Part shown: one piece after another, positions 38,142 through 47,530 of the stretch
Position numbering within the stretch: position 1 is the first letter of the stretch
Layout: every line of letters starts with the position of its first letter
Assembly (NCBI GenBank): GCA_030431335.1
Contig: JAUIJH010000001.1
Location: 1-64,000, forward strand
DNA from: Alphaproteobacteria bacterium
Lineage (GTDB): Bacteria > Pseudomonadota > Alphaproteobacteria > Rhizobiales > Amorphaceae
Direction of reading: 5' to 3'
Length of the DNA stretch: 64,000 nucleotides
Notes under the pieces: generated by a model
Database searches by the model: none
Told to the model about the DNA's origin: nothing
The model's input: only the letters and a program-made list of their open reading frames with translations
Made by a program: the position numbers and the translations under genes

Positions 38142-39077
38142 ATGAACCCGACGAACAGGACAGCCGCGGCGCTTCCGGCGCCGCGGTACGGACGCCGGCT
38201 CAAGTGGGCGCAGCGGCGCGCGGCGGCGGCGTTCCTCGCGCCCGCCTTCATCTTCCTCGCGTTCGTCGTGGTGTTCCCGCTCGGTCAGGCGTTCGTCACC
38301 AGCCTCTACCGCATCCGCGGGCTGCGCTCGAGCTTCGTCGGGTTCGACAACTACGTGCGCACCGTCACCGACGAGGCGTTCTGGTCCTCGCTCGGAACCT
38401 CGCTCGTCTTCACCGCCTCGTGCGTGGCGGCGCACCTTGCCATCGGCCTCGGCCTGGCGCTCCTCCTCAACCGCGTCACCGTCGCGCGCACCCTCTTCCG
38501 CATCGCGTTCCTGATGCCCTGGATCATCGCGCCCGCCATCGGCGCCACCATCTTTTTGTGGATGCTGGAGCCGCAGTTCGGCGTGATCAACTACCTGCTG
38601 CAGAGCGTGGGCGCGATCTCCGAGCCTATCGCCTGGCTCGGCCGGCCCTGGTCGGCGCTGGTCTCGGTGATCCTCGTCGACGTGTGGCGCGGCGTGCCGT
38701 TCATGATGCTCCTGATGCTGGCGGGCCTCCAGACCATCCCCATCGAGCTCTACGAGGCCGCCCGCATCGACGGGGCGACGCCCTTGCAGCAGTTCCGCTA
38801 CATCACGCTGCCCAACCTCGCCTATCTGATGATCGTCGGCACCACGCTCGACATCATCAACACCATCCGCCACTTCGACATCATCGCGGTGATGACGGGC
38901 GGCGGCCCGGTCAGCGCCACCGAGGTGCTGCCGGTGCTCCTCTACAACACCGCCTTCCGCGCCAACCGGCTCGGCGAGGCGGCCACCATCGGCATTCTGC
39001 TCCTGGGCATCGTGCTCGCCTTTTCCATCGTCTATATCCGCGCCATGCGGCTCGACCGCGACGGGGGGCGCGACTGA
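38142..39077 (+). CDS. ABC sugar permease (MalF/UgpA type)
   Basis: EAARIDGATPLQQFRYITLPNLAYLMIVGTTLDIINTIRHFDIIAVMTGGGP. Confidence 0.93.
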   Translation: MNPTNRTAAALPAPRYGRRLKWAQRRAAAAFLAPAFIFLAFVVVFPLGQAFVTSLYRIRGLRSSFVGFDNYVRTVTDEAFWSSLGTSLVFTASCVAAHLAIGLGLALLLNRVTVARTLFRIAFLMPWIIAPAIGATIFLWMLEPQFGVINYLLQSVGAISEPIAWLGRPWSALVSVILVDVWRGVPFMMLLMLAGLQTIPIELYEAARIDGATPLQQFRYITLPNLAYLMIVGTTLDIINTIRHFDIIAVMTGGGPVSATEVLPVLLYNTAFRANRLGEAATIGILLLGIVLAFSIVYIRAMRLDRDGGRD

Positions 39078-39910
39078 TGACGCGCAGCACCCTCCTTACC
39101 CGCACCGCGTTCTGGCTAACGCTGGCGGTGGCGCTCGTCGTCTTCCTGTTTCCCATCTACTGGATGGTCAACACCTCGCTGAAGCCCAGCGAGGAGATCT
39201 TCCTGTCCCCCCCCACCTTCTACTCGGTGAACTGGACGTTCGACGCCTATTTCGACGTTCTCGCCAACCGCCCGCTGTTCCGATACCTGATCAACAGCTT
39301 CATCGTCGCCACCGGAACCACCATCGTCGCGGTGAGCCTGTCGGCACTCACCGCCTACGGCTTCACCCGCTTCAAGATCCGTTTCGCGACGGCCTTCATC
39401 GTCTTCCTCATCTTCACCAAGATGCTGCCGGAGACGCTGCTGATCATCCCTTATTTCCAGCTCATGTCGAAGCTGGGGCTGATCAACACCTACCTGTCGC
39501 TGATCCTCGCCTATTCTTCGTTTGCGCTCCCCTTCGCGGCCTGGATCCTGATCGGCTTCTTCCGCTCGATCCCGACCGAGCTCGACGAGGCGGCGATGAT
39601 CGACGGCGCCTCGCGGCTCGACATCTTCCTCAAGGTGGTGTTGCCGCTCGCCCGGCCGGGGCTGGTGGCGGTGGCGATGTTCACCTTCCTCCTCGCCTGG
39701 AACGCCTACGTCTTCGCCCTGGTGCTGACGACGGATGCGGACATGTTCGTCATCTCCGTCGGCGTCGCCAATCTGGTGGGCGAATACCAGGTGGAGTGGA
39801 ATGAGTTGATGGCCGCCGCCCTCGTGGGCGCAGCGCCGGTGCTGGTCATCTTCTCCATCCTCAACCGGCATCTGGTGGAGGCGATCACGGCGGGCGCGCT
39901 CAAGGGATGA
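39077..39910 (+). CDS. Carbohydrate ABC permease (MalG/UgpE type)
   Basis: DEAAMIDGASRLDIFLKVVLPLARPGLVAVAMFTFLLAWNAYVFALVLT; overlaps upstream stop. Confidence 0.93.
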   Translation: MTRSTLLTRTAFWLTLAVALVVFLFPIYWMVNTSLKPSEEIFLSPPTFYSVNWTFDAYFDVLANRPLFRYLINSFIVATGTTIVAVSLSALTAYGFTRFKIRFATAFIVFLIFTKMLPETLLIIPYFQLMSKLGLINTYLSLILAYSSFALPFAAWILIGFFRSIPTELDEAAMIDGASRLDIFLKVVLPLARPGLVAVAMFTFLLAWNAYVFALVLTTDADMFVISVGVANLVGEYQVEWNELMAAALVGAAPVLVIFSILNRHLVEAITAGALKG

Positions 39911-40024
39911 GCCGCCCATAGCGACGAACGGCGACGCGTGTGCAGCCAACCGGTTGATTTCGCGTTGCCCGCGGGCGCATTAAACTGCCCCATGAGGCGC
40001 GCGACGCGCCGGACGGGACCCGCC

Positions 40025-41065
40025 ATGCCGATCGATCTTCGCTCCGATACCGTGACCAAGCCCGACGCGGCGATGCGCCAAGCCATGGCCGACGCCGAGG
40101 TCGGCGACGATCAGTATGGCGAGGACCCCACCGTCATCGCCCTGCAGGAGGAGGCGGCGACCCTCCTCGGCAAGGAAGCGGGCCTGTTCCTGCCGTCGGG
40201 GACGATGGCCAATCAGGTCGCGCTACGCGTCCTCACCCGGCATGGCGACGATGTGGTGGTGGGCTGGGAAAGCCACATCGTGTTCCACGAGACCGGCGCC
40301 TCGGCGGCCATTAGCGGGGTGCAGTTCACCGAGGTGGGGCGCGGCCCCTTCGGCGCCGACGAACTGCGTGCGGCCATCAAGCCGCGCGGCCACGTGATCT
40401 ATCCGCCGACGACGCTGGTGGTGGTGGAGAACACGCACAACCGCTCCGGCGGCCGGCTCTTCACCCGCGCCATGTCGGAGGAGATCGGCGCGGCCGCGCG
40501 CGCGGCGGGCCTCGCGTCCTATCTCGACGGGGCGCGCATCTTCAACGCGGCCGTCGCGCTGGGGGAAACGGAGGCGGCGCTGTCGGCCCCGTTCGATCTC
40601 GTCGGCATTTCGCTGTCCAAGGGGCTCGGCGCGCCGGTGGGCTCGGTGCTGGCCGGCAGCCGCGAACACATCGACACCGCGCGCCGCTACCGCCGCATGC
40701 TCGGCGGCGCGATGCGCCAGAGCGGCGTGATCGCCGCCGCGGGCCGCGTGGCGCTGCGCAACAACCGCGCCCGCCTCGGCGAGGACCACGCCAATGCCAA
40801 GCTGATCGCGACCCGTCTTGCCGGCGCCAAAGGCGCGATCATCGACCCGGCCGACGTGGTCACCAACCTCGTCGTCGCCAGGCTGGCCGACGGCATCAGC
40901 GCCTACGAGGTGACCGACGCGTGCCGCCGCGAGGGGGTGCTGTTGTTCCCCTTCTCGCAAAGCATCCTGCGCCTCGCGACCCACCTCGAGGTGGACGAGG
41001 CCGCCTGCCGCCGCGCCGCCGACATCATCGCCAAGGTGATCGAGACCGCAAAATCGACGGCCTGA
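40025..41065 (+). CDS. ltaE: Low-specificity L-threonine aldolase family
   Basis: [80 protein letters not shown]. Confidence 0.93.
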   Translation: MPIDLRSDTVTKPDAAMRQAMADAEVGDDQYGEDPTVIALQEEAATLLGKEAGLFLPSGTMANQVALRVLTRHGDDVVVGWESHIVFHETGASAAISGVQFTEVGRGPFGADELRAAIKPRGHVIYPPTTLVVVENTHNRSGGRLFTRAMSEEIGAAARAAGLASYLDGARIFNAAVALGETEAALSAPFDLVGISLSKGLGAPVGSVLAGSREHIDTARRYRRMLGGAMRQSGVIAAAGRVALRNNRARLGEDHANAKLIATRLAGAKGAIIDPADVVTNLVVARLADGISAYEVTDACRREGVLLFPFSQSILRLATHLEVDEAACRRAADIIAKVIETAKSTA

Positions 41066-41085
41066 CGCCCCTGGGACGCAAAAAA

Positions 41086-41186
41086 GGGCCGCGGCCGTGT
41101 CAATGGGCCGCCCGGAGCCACGCGCAGCGAAGCGAGCATGGCGAGGACGGGGGCATCGCCCGAACCCATTGACACGGCCGCGGCCC
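41086..41186. repeat. Perfect 22-bp inverted repeat flanking a 57-nt loop
   Basis: GGGCCGCGGCCGTGTCAATGGG (41086-41107) and its exact reverse complement (41165-41186). Confidence 0.9.
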
Positions 41187-41216
41187 GGCGAACCCTCGAT
41201 CGGGGTTTCAAGTCAA

Positions 41217-41231
41217 AGGCCCGCAGGGCCT
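41217..41231. other. Small perfect hairpin
   Basis: AGGCCC-GCA-GGGCCT. Confidence 0.55.
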
Positions 41232-41271
41232 CTGATCTTGGAACCCTGCCCGCTGGCGAAGCGGAGGGAGC

Positions 41272-41292
41272 GCGAGGGGGGAAACCCCTCGC
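41272..41292. other. Hairpin, possible bidirectional termination element
   Basis: GCGAGGGG-GGAAA-CCCCTCGC 8-bp stem. Confidence 0.6.
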
Positions 41293-41342
41293 CTTGCTGA
41301 CCAAACAATGCCGGCGCGCAGCGCCGACCTTGCCTTCCGGTC

Positions 41343-41365
41343 GCCGCTCGAGAGCTCAGAGCGGC
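41343..41365. other. Hairpin overlapping end of the M24 gene
   Basis: GCCGCTC ... GAGCGGC. Confidence 0.45.
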
Positions 41366-42516
41366 ACCACCAGCTCGCGCGGGCAGTCCTTCGTCCAGCA
41401 TTCGACGCCGCTGTCGGTCACGAGGAAGGTCTCCTCGGTGTGGTGGCGGCAACCGTCGTGATAGTAGCTGTACTCGATGCAGTAGACCGTGTTGGGCTCC
41501 AGCACCGTCTTGTTGACGTGGTTGAGGCGCGGCTGCTCGTGCGAGCCGAGGCCCAGCCCATGGCCGAGGAACTCGCGCGGGAAATTCGGCAGGTGCTTGG
41601 AGATCATCTCGTAGCCCTTGTCGAAGATCTCGCCGCCGGTCATCCCCGGCCGCATGCTCATGCCGAGCTCCATCTGCACGTCGTTGAGCCAGCGCCAGAT
41701 GTCCTTGTGCCGGTCGGTCGCCTCGCCGGCGAAGTAGGAGCGCACGAAGTCGGCGCCGTAGCCGAGGCAGAACGCGCCCATGTCGACCTTCACGAAGTCG
41801 CCGCGCTTGATGGTGTGGCCGACCGGGAACGGCGCGTGCGCGGCGTAGGACGTCTTCGGCCCGCAGCCCACGTTGATGAACTTGAAGCCGTCGGCGCCGT
41901 TTTCGATCATCGTCATGGTGGCGGCGCGGTAGAGGTCGTGGTCGGTGTTGCCTTCCTTGATCGCTGCGCGGAAGGCGGCGTGCGCCTTGACGGTGATCTC
42001 GGTGGCGGTCTTCAGCCGGCGGATCTCCTCCGGCGTCTTCACCATGCGCACCAGCTCCATCATCACCGAGATGTCGACGAGGCGGTTGCCTTCGAGCAGG
42101 TTGTCGAGTTCGCGCTTGAAGCCGGCCGGCAGCGAATCGCCCTCCGTGCCCACCGTCATGTTCTTGACGCCGCGCTCCTCCAGCACCGCCTTCGCCGCCT
42201 GGAAGAAGTCGTCATAGAAGTGGGTGTCGATGTCGGTAAAGAACTCGGCCATCGCGTAGGCCCGAACGTCCTCGATCCAGGTGTTGTCCATCGCGAGATG
42301 AAGATCCACCGCCGGCACGATGAAGGCCGGCTTGATCGCCGGATCGAGGAAGTAGAACACCGTGAACGGGCGGTAGGCGAGATGGCCGCCGTTGTTGAAG
42401 AACTCCGAGACGTACTTGGAGTTGTCCGGGCCACGGACGATGAGGCAGTCGACCCCCTCGCGCTCCATGGCGGCGCGCAGGCGGGGTTCGTTGAAGAAGC
42501 TGGGTTGCCGGCTCAT
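41356..42516 (-). CDS. M24 family metallopeptidase (Xaa-Pro peptidase / creatinase-like)
   Basis: KRGDFVKVDMGAFCLGYGADFVRSYF ... FLGHGLGLGSHEQPRLNH ... HHTEETFLVTDSGVECWT. Confidence 0.9.
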   Translation of the reverse strand: MSRQPSFFNEPRLRAAMEREGVDCLIVRGPDNSKYVSEFFNNGGHLAYRPFTVFYFLDPAIKPAFIVPAVDLHLAMDNTWIEDVRAYAMAEFFTDIDTHFYDDFFQAAKAVLEERGVKNMTVGTEGDSLPAGFKRELDNLLEGNRLVDISVMMELVRMVKTPEEIRRLKTATEITVKAHAAFRAAIKEGNTDHDLYRAATMTMIENGADGFKFINVGCGPKTSYAAHAPFPVGHTIKRGDFVKVDMGAFCLGYGADFVRSYFAGEATDRHKDIWRWLNDVQMELGMSMRPGMTGGEIFDKGYEMISKHLPNFPREFLGHGLGLGSHEQPRLNHVNKTVLEPNTVYCIEYSYYHDGCRHHTEETFLVTDSGVECWTKDCPRELVVPL

Positions 42517-42542
42517 TGACGGATCCTCTGGAGAAATGGAAA

Positions 42543-42566
42543 GGGCGCAGACGACCGTCTGCGCCC
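42543..42566 (-). terminator. Intercistronic hairpin/terminator-like element between TRAP SBP and M24 genes
   Basis: GGGCGCAGACG..CGTCTGCGCCC near-perfect 10-11 bp stem; on the minus strand followed by TTTCCATTTCTC. Confidence 0.75.
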
Positions 42567-42588
42567 GCTTGTCAGGCGGTGCGCCCGC

Positions 42589-43566
42589 TCAGTTGGTGGC
42601 CTGCGTCGCCTCGATGGCGCGCTGCATCAGCTCCGGACCGACCTTCTGGCCGACCTCGTCCCACAGCGGCTTCACCGCCTCGCGGAAGCTCGCCGCGTCG
42701 ATGGTGTTGACCTCGGAGGTCTTCTCCATTTCCGACAGGTACTTGGCGTCGAGCTCGGCGCCGCGCACGAAGGAGTACTCGGCCGCCGCGACGGCCGCTT
42801 CCTCGATGGCGGTCTGGATCTCCTCGGACCACTGCGACCAGTAGATCGGGCTCGCCATGATGGTGCAGGGGGTGAAGAGGTAGTTGGCGATGGTCACGTA
42901 CTTCTGCACTTCGTGGAACTTGGCGCCGTAGATGGAGGGCAGCGGGTTCTCCTGGCCGTCCACCACGCCCTGGCGCAGCGCCGCGTAGGTCTCGCCAAAG
43001 GCGATCGGCGTGGGGTTGGCGCCGAGCGATTGGTAGATGGTGCGGCGGAAGGGCGAGTTGGGGATGCGGATCTTGAGGCCCTTGATGTCGTCGACCGTGT
43101 TGATCGGGCGCACCGAGTTGGTGATCTGGCGGAAGCCGAGCTCGGTGAGGGCGAGGCCCTTGATGCCCTTGTCGGTCAGGTTCGCGAGGATCTCCTCGCC
43201 GATCGGCCCCATCGCGATGGCCTTGGCGCTCTCGCGGTCGGTGATCAGGAACGGCGCCTCGAACAGGCCGAGCGTCGGCTCGATCGACTGGACGGGGGTG
43301 CAGGCGATGGTCATCTCGTGGGTGCCGAGCTTCAGCCCGTTCATCACGTCGATGTCCTTGCCGAGCTGGCCACCGGTGATGAGCTGGAAGTCGACCGCGC
43401 CGTCGGAGCGCGCCTCCACCTCTTCCTCGAATTTCTTCATGATGTCGTAGACGAGGGAGCCTTCGGTGGCTTCCACGCCCGCCTTGATCACGGTCTGGGC
43501 GCCGGCGGCGCCTGGTGCGAGGGCCAGCGCAACGGCTGCGGCGGCGAGAGCGACGCGTACGGTCAT
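42589..43566 (-). CDS. TRAP transporter substrate-binding protein (DctP family)
   Basis: GLKIRIPNSPFRRTIYQSLGANPTPIAFGETYAALRQGVVDGQENPLPSIYGAKFHEVQKY. Confidence 0.95.
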   Translation of the reverse strand: MTVRVALAAAAVALALAPGAAGAQTVIKAGVEATEGSLVYDIMKKFEEEVEARSDGAVDFQLITGGQLGKDIDVMNGLKLGTHEMTIACTPVQSIEPTLGLFEAPFLITDRESAKAIAMGPIGEEILANLTDKGIKGLALTELGFRQITNSVRPINTVDDIKGLKIRIPNSPFRRTIYQSLGANPTPIAFGETYAALRQGVVDGQENPLPSIYGAKFHEVQKYVTIANYLFTPCTIMASPIYWSQWSEEIQTAIEEAAVAAAEYSFVRGAELDAKYLSEMEKTSEVNTIDAASFREAVKPLWDEVGQKVGPELMQRAIEATQATN

Positions 43567-44282
43567 CGGAAATCTCCTTTACCGGGTGGGGCGTTTTCGG
43601 TGGATGCCTCGGTGCGGCGCACGAGGCTTTCGAGCTTGTTGTTGAGGTGGGCGCGCAGCACGTCGCCGAGCTGGGCGCTCTGGCGCAGCTCCAGGAGCGC
43701 GAGGATCACCTCGTGCTCCTTCAGCGCATGGGCCCAGCGCTCGCGCGACAGGTTCGCCCGGAAGCGCGCCGCCGCGAGAAGACCGGACACCGAGCGGTAC
43801 TGCTTTTGCAGCAGCGGGTTGCGCGCGGCGGTGAGGATGATGTCGTGCGTCGCCTGGTTGGCGTGGAAATAGCGGGCGAGGTCGTTGGTCGCGAACGCCT
43901 CGTTCATTTCGTCCTGCAGGTGGCGGACCTCGTCGAGCTCGTCCTCGGTGATGCGCTGGGCTGCCAATTCGCCGGCCAGCCCTTCCAGCGCACCGATGAC
44001 GCGGAAGGCGTCGACGAGATCGGCCGTGGTCAGGCTCGCGACACGCGCGCCGCTGTGCGGCCGCAACTCCACCATGCCCTCCGCCGCGAGCACCTTCAGC
44101 GCCTCGCGCAGCGGCGTGCGGCTCACGCTGAAGCGCTCGGCGACCTCGGCCTCGTTGATGCGTGCGCCGGGCGCGAGGCGGCCGTCGACGATCATCTCGC
44201 GCAGCTCGTCCGCCAGCCGCTCGTGCATCGAGGTGCGGGACGGGACGGCGTCGGTGGGGGTGCGTTTGGCCTCGTGGCGCAT
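43563..44282 (-). CDS. GntR family transcriptional regulator (FCD)
   Basis: ERFSVSRTPLREALKVLAAEGMVELRPHSGARVASLTTADLVDAFRVIGALEGLAGELA. Confidence 0.95.
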   Translation of the reverse strand: MRHEAKRTPTDAVPSRTSMHERLADELREMIVDGRLAPGARINEAEVAERFSVSRTPLREALKVLAAEGMVELRPHSGARVASLTTADLVDAFRVIGALEGLAGELAAQRITEDELDEVRHLQDEMNEAFATNDLARYFHANQATHDIILTAARNPLLQKQYRSVSGLLAAARFRANLSRERWAHALKEHEVILALLELRQSAQLGDVLRAHLNNKLESLVRRTEASTENAPPGKGDFR

Positions 44283-44310
44283 GGGCTCAGCCTCCTGCCC
44301 TCACTATCAA

Positions 44311-44322
44311 ATTGAATTCAAT
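44311..44322. promoter_or_regulatory. Putative GntR operator 1
   Basis: Perfect palindrome ATTGAATTCAAT in divergent intergenic region. Confidence 0.65.
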
Positions 44323-44340
44323 CTGAGGCAAGAAGTGATC

Positions 44341-44356
44341 ATGCAAAAAAATGCAT
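44341..44356. promoter_or_regulatory. Inverted repeat, possible regulator site
   Basis: ATGCA-AAAAAA-TGCAT. Confidence 0.4.
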
Positions 44357-44433
44357 CATATTAATAAGTTGATTTTGTTATGTTTTTTTGTGGGCCGATC
44401 AGAGCATGGCCAACCGCTGCACACAAGAACTGC

Positions 44434-44448
44434 TTGAATTGCATTCAA
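44434..44448. promoter_or_regulatory. Putative GntR operator 2
   Basis: TTGAAT-TGC-ATTCAA, same half-site as 44311-44322. Confidence 0.6.
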
Positions 44449-44514
44449 TTGTGGCGTTGCCTCTCCTCGCGGCCCACGCGCCGCATCCCGATTAGAGTGA
44501 CCCCAGGACTGCCG

Positions 44515-45678
44515 ATGCCAGGCCGCGACCTCCTCCAGATCCCCGGCCCCTCGAACGTGCCCGCGCGCGTGTTGACGGCGCTCGCCCGCCCCACCCTCGA
44601 CCACCGCGGGCCCGAGTTCGCCGAGATCGCCAAGCGCGCGCTCGCGGGCCTCAAGCGGCTCGTCGGCACCACCGGCGCGCTGGTGCTCTACCCGGCGTCC
44701 GGCACCGGCGCGTGGGAGGCCGCCCTCGTCAACACGCTGTCGCCGGGCGACAAGGTGCTGTTCTACGAGACCGGCCATTTCGCCCGCGTCTGGGCGCAGC
44801 TGGCCGCCCGGCTCGGCTACGCGTGCCAGACCATCGAGGGCGACTGGCGCAGCGGCACCCGCGCCGACGCCATCGCCGAAGCCCTCGCCGCCGACACCGG
44901 CCACGCGATCCGCGCCGTCGCGGTCCTCCACAACGAGACCTCCACCGGCGCCGTCAGCGACATCGCCGCCGTGCGCCGCGCGCTCGACGCGGCCGGCCAC
45001 CCGGCCCTCCTCCTGGTCGACACCATCTCCTCGCTCGGCTCCGTGCCCTACGGCCACGACGCCCTGGGCGCCGACGTCACCGTCGGCGGCTCGCAGAAGG
45101 GGTTGATGCTGCCGCCCGGCCTCTCCTTCAACGCGATCAGCGAGCGCGCGCTCGCCGCGCACAGCGCCGCCCGCACGCCCCGCGCCTACTGGGACTGGTC
45201 GGCGATGCTGGAGGGCGCCGAGCGCGGCAGCTTCCCCTTCACGCCCGCGAGCAACCTCGTGGTGGCGCTCGCCGAAGCGCTCACCATGCTCCTCGACGAA
45301 GAGGGCATGGACGCCGTCTACGCCCGCCACCGGCGCCTTGCCGACGCGGCCCGCGCCGCCGTCGACGCCTGGGGGCTCGAGCAGCAATGCAACGTGCCGT
45401 CCGAGCGCTCCGACGTGCTCACCGCCGTGCGCCTGCCAGCCGGCTACGAGGCCGACGCCCTGCGCGCCACCATCCTCGCGCGCTTCGGCGTGTCGCTCGG
45501 CAACGGGCTCGGCCGCCTCGCCGGCCCTGTCTTTCGCATCGGCCACCTCGGCGACCTCAACGAGACGATGCTCACCGGCACGCTCTCAGCGGTCGAGATG
45601 GGGCTGCGCCTCCACCAGGTCCCCCTCGCAGACAGCGGCATGCCGGCCGCATTGGAGCGCCTATGCGCCGACGTGTGA
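44515..45678 (+). CDS. Class V aminotransferase (alanine/serine-glyoxylate aminotransferase-like)
   Basis: LLQIPGPSNVPARVLTALARPTLDHRGPEFAEIAK ... VLHNETSTGAVSDIAAVR ... VDTISSLGSVPYGHDALGADVTVGGSQKGLMLPPGLSF. Confidence 0.95.
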   Translation: MPGRDLLQIPGPSNVPARVLTALARPTLDHRGPEFAEIAKRALAGLKRLVGTTGALVLYPASGTGAWEAALVNTLSPGDKVLFYETGHFARVWAQLAARLGYACQTIEGDWRSGTRADAIAEALAADTGHAIRAVAVLHNETSTGAVSDIAAVRRALDAAGHPALLLVDTISSLGSVPYGHDALGADVTVGGSQKGLMLPPGLSFNAISERALAAHSAARTPRAYWDWSAMLEGAERGSFPFTPASNLVVALAEALTMLLDEEGMDAVYARHRRLADAARAAVDAWGLEQQCNVPSERSDVLTAVRLPAGYEADALRATILARFGVSLGNGLGRLAGPVFRIGHLGDLNETMLTGTLSAVEMGLRLHQVPLADSGMPAALERLCADV

Positions 45679-46217
45679 GCCTGCCCACCTACCCGGCCAA
45701 CGGCTTCGGCACCGCGTTGGGCGCCTATGACGGCGTGGTGCGCATCATGGTGCGCGTCGCCGAGCTCGCCACCTTCCTGATCGCGAGCTTCATCACCATC
45801 GCGATGATCCTCGGCGTCTTCTTTCGCTTCGTGCTCAATTCCTCGATCGGCTGGACGGAGGAGGTCTCCTCGCTGCTCCTGTCGGTGATGATGTTCACCG
45901 TCGTCGGCATCGGCTTCCACGAGCGCATCCACATCGGCGTCGGCATCATCTTCGACCGGCTACCCTACGCGGGCCGCATCGCCGCCGACGTGGTCCTGCA
46001 CATGGTCTCGGCGTTCTTCTTCCTGGTCGTGTGCATCACCGGCCAGAAGGTCGCCGAGATCGGCCTCGGCATGACGCTGGCCACCGTCGACCTGCCGCGC
46101 GGCCTGTTCCAATACGCCGCGCCGATCGGCGGCGGCTTCGCCTTCCTCGTCTGCCTCAACAACATCCTCAAGGTGCTGTGGGGCGGCGACCGGCCGCACA
46201 TCGAGAGCGCAGACTGA
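45663..46217 (+). CDS. TRAP transporter small permease (DctQ)
   Basis: FRFVLNSSIGWTEEVSSLLLSVMMFTVVGIGFHERIHIGVGI; start overlaps upstream gene (ATG 45663 or GTG 45675). Confidence 0.88.
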   Translation: MRRRVSLPTYPANGFGTALGAYDGVVRIMVRVAELATFLIASFITIAMILGVFFRFVLNSSIGWTEEVSSLLLSVMMFTVVGIGFHERIHIGVGIIFDRLPYAGRIAADVVLHMVSAFFFLVVCITGQKVAEIGLGMTLATVDLPRGLFQYAAPIGGGFAFLVCLNNILKVLWGGDRPHIESAD

Positions 46218-47488
46218 TGGCTGGCATCTTCACTTCCCTCGTCGCGCTGATCGCGGTCGGCCTTCCGGTCGCGGTGGCGCTGGGCGTCGTCACCCTCATC
46301 TTCCTCGCGCCGACGCCGATCCCGTGGACCATCGTGCCCTTGCAGATGTTCGCCGGGATGGAGAATTTCGTCTTCATCGCCATGCCGCTCTTCATGATCG
46401 CGGGCGAACTGATGAACCGCTCGGGCATCGCGGAGGATCTCATCGAGCTCGCCGCCTCCGTGGTCGGCGCGGTGCGCGGCGGCCTCGCCATGGTCAACAT
46501 CGGCGCCTCGATGCTGTTCGCCGAGATCTCCGGCTCGGCCGTGGCGGACGTCGCGGCGCAAGGCACCATCCTGATCCCGCAGATGGAGCAGCGTGGCTAC
46601 CCGCGCGCCTTCGCGGCGGCGATCACGTCCTCCTCCGCCTCCATCGCGATCATCATCCCGCCGAGCCTCGCCTTCATCATTTACGGCGCCATCGCGGAGG
46701 TGTCGGTGGCCAAGCTGTTCATCGCCGGCATCGCGCCAGGGGTGCTGCTCGCCGGCGCGCTCGCCGTTACCTCCTACATCTTCGCGGTGCGCTATGGCTG
46801 GCCGACGGAAGGCCCGTTCCAGCTTGCCCGCGTGGTGCGCGCGTTTCGCCGCGCGATCTGGGGCCTCACGCTGCCCGTCATCATCCTGGGCGGTATCCTG
46901 GGCGGCATCTTCACGCCCACCGAGGCGGCGGCGATGGCGGTGCTCGCGGCGCTGCTCGTCGGCCTCCTCGTCACCCGCCGCTTCAGCATCTTCGACCTGC
47001 CGGAGATTATCCTGACGGCGGCCAAGCGCACCAGCGTCGTCCTCCTGATGGTGGCGACCTCGTTCGCCTTCGGCTGGCTCCTCGCCAACCAGGGCATCCC
47101 GCAGAAGATCGCCGAGACGATGGTCGGCCTCACCGACAATCGCTTCCTGTTGATGTTCCTCATCAACATCCTCCTGATCCTCCTGGGGATGATCCTGCAC
47201 GGCTCGGCGGCGCTCGTCCTCACCGTGCCCTTGACGCTGCCGCTCGTCACCAGCCTCGGCTACGACCCGATCCACTTCGGCGTGATCCTGGCGCTCAACG
47301 GGGCCATCGGCCAGCAGACGCCGCCCGTCGCCTCGGTGCTCCTCACCGCCTGCTCGGTGTCCGGCTGCAAGCTCGGCGAGGTGATGTACTATAACAAATG
47401 GTTCGTGCTCGCGATGTTCGTGACCTTGCAGATCGTCACCTACGTGCCGAGCCTGTCCCTCTTCCTGCCCCGCATCCTCGTCCCCTGA
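46217..47488 (+). CDS. TRAP transporter large permease (DctM)
   Basis: MPLFMIAGELMNRSGIAEDLIELAASVVGAVRGGLAMVNIGASMLFAEISGSAVADVAAQG. Confidence 0.95.
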   Translation: MAGIFTSLVALIAVGLPVAVALGVVTLIFLAPTPIPWTIVPLQMFAGMENFVFIAMPLFMIAGELMNRSGIAEDLIELAASVVGAVRGGLAMVNIGASMLFAEISGSAVADVAAQGTILIPQMEQRGYPRAFAAAITSSSASIAIIIPPSLAFIIYGAIAEVSVAKLFIAGIAPGVLLAGALAVTSYIFAVRYGWPTEGPFQLARVVRAFRRAIWGLTLPVIILGGILGGIFTPTEAAAMAVLAALLVGLLVTRRFSIFDLPEIILTAAKRTSVVLLMVATSFAFGWLLANQGIPQKIAETMVGLTDNRFLLMFLINILLILLGMILHGSAALVLTVPLTLPLVTSLGYDPIHFGVILALNGAIGQQTPPVASVLLTACSVSGCKLGEVMYYNKWFVLAMFVTLQIVTYVPSLSLFLPRILVP

Positions 47489-47530
47489 GCGCTTTGGCGC
47501 TCGCGGTGGCGCGTGGGAGTCCGGGCGCGC

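Noticed and set aside
41356-42516. M24 protein as DMSP lyase DddP
   Set aside because: DddP belongs to the M24 fold, but nothing in the sequence or neighbourhood specifically supports DMSP; left as a generic M24/creatinase-like enzyme
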